Shown one piece after another: positions 57,596 to 64,000 of a stretch of 64,000 nt of DNA. The translations under genes were made by a program, and so were the position numbers. The stretch covers positions 868,001-932,000 of the forward strand of contig CAVYWD010000011.1 in the NCBI GenBank assembly GCA_963772225.1, written 5' to 3'. This DNA is from CAVYWD01 sp963772225 (lineage in GTDB: Bacteria; Myxococcota; Myxococcia; Myxococcales; UBA5297). The notes beneath the pieces are model-generated. The model saw only the letters and a list, made by a program, of their open reading frames with translations, was not told where the DNA came from and did no database searches. The stretch's first letter is position 1, and each line of letters starts with the position of its first letter.

Positions 57596-58153
57596 ATGCC
57601 TCGGCTCGCCGTGCTCCTCGCCTGCTGCGCCCCCGCCCTCGGCTGCGCCGTGGTGCAGAGCACGGCCTGGGAGCCCCCGCCGCGCCGCGAGGAGCCGCCG
57701 CCGGGTCGCCTGGACCGCCCTGATGGCGCTGGCCGCCCCGAGCGGCCCGCGGCTCCAGCGCCTTCACCGGCGCGGTTTCGCGTCCCGCCCGACCGGGTCC
57801 CGAGTCGCGGGCTCTGCCGCGTCTGGCACGACGAGCTCCCGCCGGATCGCCAGCCCCCGCCCATGGACTGCGCCCGCGCCCACAACGCCGCGAGACACTA
57901 CGGCGGCCGCGTCATCTGGGCAGAGTCGAGCCGCGCCTTCCAGGACGGAGGGGTCGCGACCGTCGAGTACCGGAGAGTCAGCTTCCGCGGCGTCCCGCCG
58001 GACCGACTTCCCCCGCCCGGCACCTGCCGCGTGTGGATCGACGGGGAGCCTCCCGACCGCCAGCCGGCGCCGGCGCCTTGCCCCTGGGCCGAGCGAGAGG
58101 CCCTGCGGACGGGCGGCCGCCTCCTCTTCATGCCCGAGGCCGACCGTCGCTGA
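57596..58153 (+). CDS. lipoprotein with two tandem Cys-containing repeats
   Basis: A 185-residue lipoprotein: MPRLAVLLACCAPALGC ends in a lipobox, followed by a Pro/Arg linker. Two repeats of about 65 residues follow, each beginning VPPDR (or VPPDRLPPPG) and running through G-x-C-R-V-W-x-D, PPDRQP-x-P, Cys and GGR. Two Cys per repeat suggest a disulfide-bonded module. No family recognised beyond this internal repeat. It is convergent with a decayed reductase gene. Confidence 0.75.
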   Translation: MPRLAVLLACCAPALGCAVVQSTAWEPPPRREEPPPGRLDRPDGAGRPERPAAPAPSPARFRVPPDRVPSRGLCRVWHDELPPDRQPPPMDCARAHNAARHYGGRVIWAESSRAFQDGGVATVEYRRVSFRGVPPDRLPPPGTCRVWIDGEPPDRQPAPAPCPWAEREALRTGGRLLFMPEADRR

Positions 58154-58156
58154 GCG

Positions 58157-58515
58157 CTCAGCGCCCGCCCGGCCGGCTCGCCAGCTCCTCGAAGAACGCG
58201 TCGAGGTGGCGCAGCCCGCACTGCGGGGCGACGGCGTCCGAGGCGGCCGAACCGAGGCGACCGCCCGAGCTTCGCGAACGCCAGCTCGCCGACCTGCCGC
58301 TGGGTGAGCACCGTGTACCGCAAGCCCCGAGGCGCGCAGCGCGTCCACCACCCGCTCCCGCGCCTCCGCCACCGCGAGCCGGCCGCGGAGCTTCTCGCCC
58401 AGGAATGGCGAAACGAAGACGAAGTCGCGCACGCCCGCGCGCCTCGCCAGCCCCACCAGGTCGGCGTTCGCTTCCGCGCGCAAAGAGCGCCGTCAGCGGG
58501 CAAAAGAAGCCCTCG
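58157..58515 (-). pseudogene. NAD(P)-binding (NmrA/SDR-type) protein remnant
   Basis: On the minus strand NADLVGLARRAGVRDFVFVS, then LGEKLRGRLAVAEARERVV, DALRASGLRYTVL is the middle of an atypical short-chain reductase (NmrA type). The central part after it is missing or scrambled, frames change, and a C-terminal tail HLDAFFEELASRPGGR ends at 58157. The N-terminal nucleotide-binding loop is absent. A relic, trimmed between the lipoprotein and the beta-helix gene. Confidence 0.6.
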
Positions 58516-58556
58516 AATCGCGCCGATTTCTCCGGGCTGACGTCCGGCAGATTGCT

Positions 58557-60779
58557 TCAGGGGCTCGGCGTCGTCCCGAATCCGGTCATGGGGAAGTTCT
58601 TGAACCCGAGGGTCAGCGCCGGGGAGCCATCCTTGACGGTGTAGTCTCCCGCGTCGGGATTCACGAACATCGGGTCCGCAACGACCGAGTTGGCATCGAG
58701 CCCGGCTGCTTTCCACTGGGACCAAGTGAAGGGAAAGCTGCTTCTATTGAGCCACTGACAGAGCTTTGGATCGCTGCCATTGTTGTAGAAGAGATTGTAG
58801 TCGAGGGTCGGAACCTTGTTCTTGATGTCGTTGGTCAGATTACTGATGCCGTAGAAGGAATAGGCGACGTTGCCCACGACGATGTTGTTCTTGACAACAT
58901 GGTTGGAGTTGTCCCAGGGGCTGTGGACATCGATGACACCGCCGTTGACGAGGATGTTGTTGACGTACGTATTGTACCTGGACCACTGCACCTTGAGGCC
59001 GCCCCCAATGAGCAGGTTGTTGGTCTGCAGGTAGTTCGACGACTGGTCATCGAGATCGATGCCGAACATGGGAGGTGGAGATTCGAAGCGGTTATTTTGG
59101 ATCGTCGTCGTATCCATGGCGTCGAGCTTCGTCGCGCTCGCATCGTTTTGCCAGATGAGGTTGCGGTCGCGTCCCCAGGCATTCAACGGGCCATGGTCGC
59201 TGGTCTCGCGCACCGCATCGTACACCCAGTTCCACTCGATGAGATGTCCGCCCCAGCAACCATCACTGAAGTTGATGCCCGCCCGCGGCATCTTGTGAAT
59301 GGTGTTGTGGCGCACGGTATTTTTGCTCGTCATCGACATCTGGACACCGGCCACCTGCTTTTCGAAGCGGCCGAGGTTTTGCATTGTGTTGTTCTCGACG
59401 AGATTGGAAGCCGGGTAGTCGTCCGTTTTCGGGCCCGGCGTCCGATCGCTACACGACACCTGGTCGTCGAAATTCTTGGCTCCGCAACGAACGGCGCTCT
59501 GGAGGCCGACCATCGCGACGCAGCTCGCACCCGCATCCTCAAAATCGTTGTTGACGATGGCGTTATTCCGGTTGTGACCGCTCATGAAGACCCCGTTGCC
59601 GCCGATCTGATCGAAAAGACACGAGTCGACCCGGATGTTCTCGGCGTTGGTCGTGAACACCGTGCCGGTGCGGGCGATGGCCCAGTCTCCCTTGAGCAGG
59701 GGCTCGTAGGTCTTGCTGAAGAGCGTACGGTACGTGCCCGTGAAGGTGAGCCCTTTGAAGGTGAGGTACTGAACCGTCGACGTCGCCGATGTCCCGACCA
59801 CTCGGAAGAGCTCGTCCTGCGACGCCAACTCGATGGTCGCGGCGCTGAGGTCCGTCCCGGATGGCGGATAGAAATAGAGCTGGCCCGTGGATTTCTTGTA
59901 GTACCACTCGCCGGGAGCGTCGAGCTCCTCGAAGATGTTCTCGACCATGCGGTAGGTGGAATGCATCCCGCTGCCCCGGTTGTTGTCGCCCACCCATTGA
60001 TAGGTCACCGTCGAGCCGCTCTTCGCGGTGATGATGAAATCGTTGCCGCCCCATTGCGAATCGTGCAAAGCGCGGATGTATCCCGGCCCTTCGGTCGGAT
60101 CGGCCCATCGGCCGACGCGGGCGGAGCCGATGCAGTCGGCTGCGTAGCCATCGAGTATCTTATTGTCCTCGTAGTTCGGATACCGCGCGAGCACCTGACG
60201 TTTGCCGCTCAAGAATAACTGGTCGACCTTGAGGTTCTTGTCGATGGTGGTCACCATGATGGAACCCGAAGAGGTGGACCACGAAGAGGTCACTTTGATC
60301 GCACCGCTGATGACCGGCTTTTCGTTTCCATAGGCGGCGTAGACAATCGGCGCGGTGGAGGTCCCGGAGTTCGCCGGCCCGAACTCGACCGGCGCGCCGA
60401 GGTAGTACGTGCCCGCGCGCAGATAGACCGTCACCGGCGTATCGTTGACTTTTCGCTTGTCCGCCAGGTCTCGCGCGGCGGCGAGCGTCTTGAGAGGATG
60501 GTCGATCAATCCGTCATTGGCATCATCGCCCGTCGGGGAGACAAAGACTTCCGCGCCGGTCCCCACACTCCCGCCCCCGTCGGCGCCGTCGGCGCCGCCC
60601 CCGCCGGCATCTCTTGCGGCCTGGCCGGAGTCGATAGCCTGGGATGCATCCTTGGACGCCGAGGCGTCCACGGCGCTCCCCCCCGCGTCCTGTCCCGGGG
60701 TGCTGATGTCGCCGACGGGGCAGGCTGTGCCGAGGAGCAGCAAGAGCGCAGCGATAAAGAACCCACGCACGCGGTGCAT
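58557..60779 (-). CDS. right-handed beta-helix lipoprotein, GH141-like
   Basis: A 740-residue secreted protein. The start at 60779 has GGAGA just upstream. The signal MHRVRGFFIAALLLLLGTAC has a lipobox, then a long Gly/Ala/Asp/Ser linker. The mature part begins EVFVSPTGDDANDGLIDHPL, KTLAAARDLADKRK, typical of beta-helix glycosidases (GH141-like and related), then ANSGTSTAPIVYAAYGNEKP and repeated coils (NNAIVNNDFEDAGAS, NLVENNTMQNLGRFE, NTVRHNTIHKMPRAGI). It probably acts on plant or microbial polysaccharides; the exact specificity is not visible. Confidence 0.85.
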   Translation of the reverse strand: MHRVRGFFIAALLLLLGTACPVGDISTPGQDAGGSAVDASASKDASQAIDSGQAARDAGGGGADGADGGGSVGTGAEVFVSPTGDDANDGLIDHPLKTLAAARDLADKRKVNDTPVTVYLRAGTYYLGAPVEFGPANSGTSTAPIVYAAYGNEKPVISGAIKVTSSWSTSSGSIMVTTIDKNLKVDQLFLSGKRQVLARYPNYEDNKILDGYAADCIGSARVGRWADPTEGPGYIRALHDSQWGGNDFIITAKSGSTVTYQWVGDNNRGSGMHSTYRMVENIFEELDAPGEWYYKKSTGQLYFYPPSGTDLSAATIELASQDELFRVVGTSATSTVQYLTFKGLTFTGTYRTLFSKTYEPLLKGDWAIARTGTVFTTNAENIRVDSCLFDQIGGNGVFMSGHNRNNAIVNNDFEDAGASCVAMVGLQSAVRCGAKNFDDQVSCSDRTPGPKTDDYPASNLVENNTMQNLGRFEKQVAGVQMSMTSKNTVRHNTIHKMPRAGINFSDGCWGGHLIEWNWVYDAVRETSDHGPLNAWGRDRNLIWQNDASATKLDAMDTTTIQNNRFESPPPMFGIDLDDQSSNYLQTNNLLIGGGLKVQWSRYNTYVNNILVNGGVIDVHSPWDNSNHVVKNNIVVGNVAYSFYGISNLTNDIKNKVPTLDYNLFYNNGSDPKLCQWLNRSSFPFTWSQWKAAGLDANSVVADPMFVNPDAGDYTVKDGSPALTLGFKNFPMTGFGTTPSP

Positions 60780-61181
60780 GTTTTCTCCATTTCTCCGCGA
60801 GCCCGAGCGGAGCAAGAGCGACGCGGCGTGTGGCGGTGGCGCCGGATATCCGACATCGGCTGAAATACGGCACCGCGCGGCGGTTGGATTGAGGGACCCT
60901 GAGCGGCTTTCGGGTCATGGGGCGAGAGGCGTGCACGGCGGCGAAGAGGGCGTCGCGCTCGCTTGGGGATCATTCGCCGACGTCCTGGTCTCCCTGACGT
61001 CCACGCCGTCTCCCGTCGGCGGCGCGTCCAAGGTGACCTTTGGCGCAGCCTCCCGCGGCTCGTCGGTGAAGGTCGCCAGCAATGGCCAGGGCGCGCTGGC
61101 GGTGCAGCCCTGAGGGGACTCGTTTGAGGGTCTCTCCGTAGGGCTGGCTCGCCGGGGGAGCGAGGGGCGGCCAGCGCATTG
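60780..61181. other. 402-bp stretch, possibly a protein-gene relic
   Basis: A plus-strand frame ending at 61113 (LVSLTSTPSPVGGASKVTFG, then ASRGSSVKVASNGQGALAVQ) has the look of a secreted-protein C-terminus but no start or family. The rest is empty apart from the beta-helix gene's promoter side. Confidence 0.35.
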
Positions 61182-61215
61182 ACATCATGATGCCTCGCCC
61201 ATAGCATCATGATGT
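61182..61215 (+). promoter_or_regulatory. toxin-antitoxin operator overlapping the start codon
   Basis: Perfect 12-bp inverted repeat ACATCATGATGC (61182-61193) and GCATCATGATGT (61204-61215), 10 bases apart. Each arm contains the palindrome CATCATGATG, the two centres 22 bases apart, about two helical turns. The second arm includes the antitoxin's GTG start. This is the classic arrangement for cooperative binding of ribbon-helix-helix antitoxin dimers. Confidence 0.85.
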
Positions 61216-61456
61216 GCGAACGACCCTGACCCTCGACGACGACGTCGCCGCCAAGCTGAAGTCCGAGGTTCGGCGCAGCGGCCACTCGTTCAAGCAGGTG
61301 TTGAACGACCTGCTCCGGCTGGCGTTGAGCGCTCGGCGCTCTCCCGAGCGTCGGCCCTTCGAGGTCGCCGCGAGCCCGCTTCATTTGCGCGCGGGCTTCG
61401 GTTACGACAATGTCGGAGACCTCCTGGAGCAGCTCGAAGGCCCCCAGCACCGGTGA
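61214..61456 (+). CDS. vapB: ribbon-helix-helix antitoxin (VapB-type)
   Basis: An 80-residue antitoxin. RTTLTLDDDVAAKLKSEVRR, SGHSFKQVLNDLLRLAL is a ribbon-helix-helix DNA-binding domain; the C-terminal part (HLRAGFGYDNVGDLLEQLEG) matches the toxin-binding tail of VapB proteins. The only in-frame start is GTG 61214 (TAG stop at 61202), inside the operator and with no ribosome site upstream, so the message may be leaderless. Its stop overlaps the toxin start (GTGA). Confidence 0.85.
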   Translation: MRTTLTLDDDVAAKLKSEVRRSGHSFKQVLNDLLRLALSARRSPERRPFEVAASPLHLRAGFGYDNVGDLLEQLEGPQHR

Positions 61457-61890
61457 AGCTCCTCGACGCCAATGTTCTGCTCTACGCCTACGACTCCTCG
61501 TCCGCCCAACACGGGGTCGCGGCGAAATGGCTCGCGACCGCGCTCTCTGGGGCAGAGCCCGTTTGCCTGTCGTGGATGACGTTGATGGCTTTCATCCGGA
61601 TCTCCACCAATCCCCGCGCCGTCCAAAGGCCGCTCTCGGTCGAGAACGCATGTGCCATCGTATCGTCCTGGCTGGAGCAGCCTTGCGTCAGCGTGCTCTC
61701 CCCAGGCGAGCGACACTGGAGCCTCTTGAAGCAATTGCTCGCGTCATCGAAGGCGAGCGGGCCACTCGCGATGGATGCCCATCTCGCCGCCTTGGCCATC
61801 GAGCACGGGGCCGTCTTGGTGACGAGCGATCGGGACTTCCGGCGGTTCGAGGGCCTGAAGACCTTGGACCCTCTCGCGGGCGACCGGTAG
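61453..61890 (+). CDS. vapC: VapC-type PIN-domain ribonuclease toxin
   Basis: A 145-residue PIN-domain toxin of the TA-system VapC type. Active-site acids: Asp in KLLDANVLLYAYD, then Asp in AMDAHLAALAIEHG and Asp in VTSDRDFRRF; TLMAFIRISTNP is the usual second-helix segment. GTG 61453 overlaps the antitoxin stop. This second VapBC pair differs from the first (33078-33724) in its antitoxin class, so cross-talk is unlikely. Confidence 0.9.
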   Translation: MKLLDANVLLYAYDSSSAQHGVAAKWLATALSGAEPVCLSWMTLMAFIRISTNPRAVQRPLSVENACAIVSSWLEQPCVSVLSPGERHWSLLKQLLASSKASGPLAMDAHLAALAIEHGAVLVTSDRDFRRFEGLKTLDPLAGDR

Positions 61891-62053
61891 CCGTCGGGCG
61901 TGAGAACGACGGGGTGATGCCGGCCTCGACCGCCCTGTTGCAGAGGGCATTCGGCGCTCCATGCTCAGCCGGTCGAGCGCCTGGGCGATGCCCGACGCCC
62001 CGAGGCTGTCGGCCGTGCGCTTTGGGCCCGCGGCACTGGCCATGAAAGCCGCA

Positions 62054-62091
62054 AATCCCGGACCGCACCGATTTGGGTGCGATCCGGGATT
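62054..62091. terminator. long hairpin between convergent genes
   Basis: A 16-bp stem with one mismatch (62054-62069 and 62076-62091) and loop GATTTG. It lies between vapC and the convergent nifJ, on the far side of the hairpin at 62107, and suits termination of the minus-strand nifJ message. No clear T-run follows on either strand. Confidence 0.6.
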
Positions 62092-62106
62092 CGCGTTCAT
62101 CCAGTC

Positions 62107-62133
62107 AGCGGCGCGGGCCAGCCCGCCGCTTTT
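62107..62133 (+). terminator. rho-independent terminator
   Basis: AGCGGCG(C)GGG, loop CCAG, CCCGCCGCT, then TTTT (62130-62133) and further T-rich bases. It suits plus-strand transcripts coming from vapBC. Confidence 0.7.
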
Positions 62134-62141
62134 AGGCTTTC

Positions 62142-64000
62142 TTACTTCGCCGCCGGTGGCACCATCGGCTTTCCGACCGCGTAGCTCAGCTTCGAAAGCT
62201 GCTCCAAGTAGCTCCACTTCTTTTGCACGTGCTCGCTCGCCGTCTGCAGCAGCGCCTTGGCGACCTCCGGCTTGCTCTTGGTGAGCATCTTGAAGCGCGT
62301 CTCGGAGTAGAGGAAATCCTCGAGGCTGATCTTCGGGGCCTTCGAGTCGAGCTTGAGCGGGTTCTCGCCCTTCTGCGCGAGCGCCGGGTTGAACCGGTAC
62401 AAAGGCCAGTGGCCCGACTGCACCGCGCGCTCCTGGTTGTCGGTGCCCGTCTTCATCTCGATGCCGTGGGCGATGCAGTGCGAGTACGCCAGGATGAGGC
62501 TGGGCCCGTCGTACGCTTCGGCCTCCATGAAGGCCTTCACCGCCTGCAGGTCATTGGCGCCATAAGCCACCGACGCCACGTAGATGTGCCCGTAGCTCAT
62601 GGCGATGAGCCCCAGGTCCTTCTTGGGCAACGGCTTGCCGCCGGCGGCGAACTTCGCCACCGCCGCCAGAGGCGTCGACTTCGACATCTGGCCGCCGGTG
62701 TTCGAGTAGACCTCGGTGTCGAGCACCAGCACGTTGACGTTGCGGCTGCTCGCCAGGACGTGGTCCAGGCCGCCGTAGCCGATGTCGTAGGCCCATCCGT
62801 CGCCGCCGACGATCCACACGGACTTCTTCACCAGGTAGTCGGCCAGCGAGAGGAGCCGCCGGCTGGCGACGTCGCCCGCGCCCTTCAGCAGCTTCTTGAG
62901 CTCTTCGACCCGGCCGCGCTGCAGGAAGAGGTCCTTCTCGTTGACCTGCGTTGCCCCGCGCAGCTCGTCGACCAGCTGGGCGTGACCCTTGAGCGCCTCG
63001 GCCTGCGGCAAGAGCTCCAACGCGTACTCGTGGAACTTGTCCACCGCCAGCCGGAAACCGTAGCCGAACTCGGCGTTGTCCTCGAAGAGCGAGTTCGACC
63101 ACGCCGGCCCGCGCCCGTTGGCGTCGGTGCAGTACGGCGTCGTCGGCAGGTTGCCGCCGTAGATGGACGAGCAGCCCGTGGCGTTGGCGATGAGCGCCCG
63201 GTCGCCGAAGAGCTGGGTCATGAGCTTCACGTACGGCGTCTCGCCGCAGCCGGAGCAGGCGCCCGAGAACTCGAACAGCGGGCGCAGCAGCTGGCTGCCC
63301 TTGACGGTGTCGACCTTCACGCGCGTCCGGTCCACGTCGGGCAACGACATGAAGTGCTCGGCGTTCACGCGCTCCTGCTCGCGCAGCGGGAGCTGGTCCA
63401 CCATGGTGAGCGACTTGCGCGACGGGTTCTTCTTGTCCTTGCCCGGGCAGATGTACGCGCAGGCTTCACAGCCGGTGCAGTCCTCCACGAAGACCTGGAT
63501 CAGGTACTTCATGCCGGCCAGGTCCTTGTCCTTGAAGTCCATGACCTTCGCGGATGCGGGCTTGGCCGAGAGCGCCTCGGGGGAGACCACCTTGGTGCGG
63601 ATGGCGGCGTGCGGGCAGACCAGCGCGCACTTGTTGCACTGGATGCAGAATCTCCGGGTCCCAGACCGGCGCGGTCAGCGCGATGTTGCGCTTCTCCCAC
63701 TGAGCCGTGGCCAGGGGGAACGTGCCGTCCGGGGGCATCTGCGAGACCGACACCTGGTCGCCCAGGCCGGCGACCATGAGGCCGGTGACGTCGCGGACGA
63801 ACTGGGGTGCCTTGGGGCTGACCGCCGGCGGCATCTCGAGGGTGCTGGTGACCTTGCCCGGGACCTTCACCTCGTGCAGGTGCTCGAGCGTGCTGTCCAC
63901 GGCCTGCCAGTTCTGCTGGACGATCTTGTCGCCGCGCGAGCCGTAGGTCTTCTTGATGGAGGCTTTGATCTTCTCGATGGCCTCGGCCCGCGGCAGCACG
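62142..64000 (-). CDS. nifJ: pyruvate:ferredoxin (flavodoxin) oxidoreductase, C-terminal half (one inserted base)
   Basis: The 3' part of the single-chain enzyme that oxidises pyruvate to acetyl-CoA with ferredoxin or flavodoxin as acceptor; the N-terminal half lies beyond 64000. Residues read on the minus strand include part of the gamma domain and EKI-linker (SRGDKIVQQNWQAVDSTLEH), ferredoxin-like Cys clusters (CNKCALVCP restored; CTGCEACAYICPG), and the thiamine-diphosphate domain (FEFSGACSGCGETPYVKLM, GCSSIYGGNLPTTPY, GGDGWAYDIGYGGLDHVLAS). The frame breaks at an extra T at 63651; removing it restores WDPEFCIQCNKCAL. This is probably sequence error. It suggests anaerobic or facultative metabolism. 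Confidence 0.93.

Overview
The window looks like chromosomal DNA of a myxobacterium-type bacterium (Myxococcota / former Deltaproteobacteria). This is inferred from the very high GC content, the many lipoproteins whose N-termini run into Asp-Ala-Gly/Ser-rich linkers, a hybrid histidine kinase, an RpoH-type sigma factor next to the heat-shock genes, and the mix of housekeeping genes with odd accessory genes. No rRNA, tRNA or CRISPR array was found.

Layout. 1-4577: phosphoglycerate mutase (gpmI, partial), 23S rRNA methyltransferase rlmH, a PEGA protein, a propeller-like lipoprotein, and an XRE-cupin regulator divergent from a metallo-beta-lactamase-fold hydrolase. 4578-9795 is a scrambled zone: an ISKra4-type element with a frameshifted transposase, an RCC1-repeat fragment, an esterase lipoprotein with EGF-like repeats, the 5' end of a lost lipoprotein gene, an IS701-type transposase fragment, and a 3' fragment duplicating the upstream hydrolase. 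9814-18084: a double methyltransferase, a DEAD-box helicase, a von Willebrand A / DUF4159 pair and small membrane or secreted proteins. 18170-30701 is a heat-shock and proteostasis block: rpoH, deaD, hrcA, grpE, dnaK, an HtrA protease lipoprotein, a hybrid histidine kinase and dnaJ. 30833-36250: an LpoA-like lipoprotein, a VapBC pair, and a four-helix-bundle gene flanked by long inverted repeats and split by a clean IS4-family insertion. 36348-48307: ftsK, a coiled-coil membrane protein, an Hsp70 paralogue, a decayed zinc-ribbon gene, a MoaD/ThiS-like protein, glgX and a rhomboid protease. 48333-53466 is a translationally coupled purine-catabolism operon (amidohydrolase, then the FAD, 2Fe-2S and Mo subunits of a xanthine-dehydrogenase-type enzyme). 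53467-64000: Spy-like and other secreted proteins, an OPT transporter, a beta-helix lipoprotein, a second VapBC pair with a clear operator, and pyruvate:ferredoxin oxidoreductase (nifJ, partial).

How the genes work together. The sigma factor, the HrcA repressor and the DnaK-DnaJ-GrpE chaperones lie within 13 kb together with a periplasmic protease, so cytoplasmic and envelope stress responses appear physically linked. The purine operon would convert 8-oxoguanine/guanine-type compounds and oxidise the purine ring. Two VapBC modules, two insertion sequences and several gene fragments show that the intergenic regions are traffic zones.

A quality caveat matters: at least six single-base indels break otherwise conserved reading frames, including dnaK, nifJ and a helicase (twice). 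Several sit in or beside short base runs. These look more like assembly errors than biology, and the broken genes should be read with that in mind.

The most interesting structure is at 34207-36245: a four-helix-bundle (S23/IVS-type) gene bounded by long inverted repeats, resembling a free-standing version of the intervening sequences of 23S rRNA, later hit by an IS4 element with an 11-bp target duplication.
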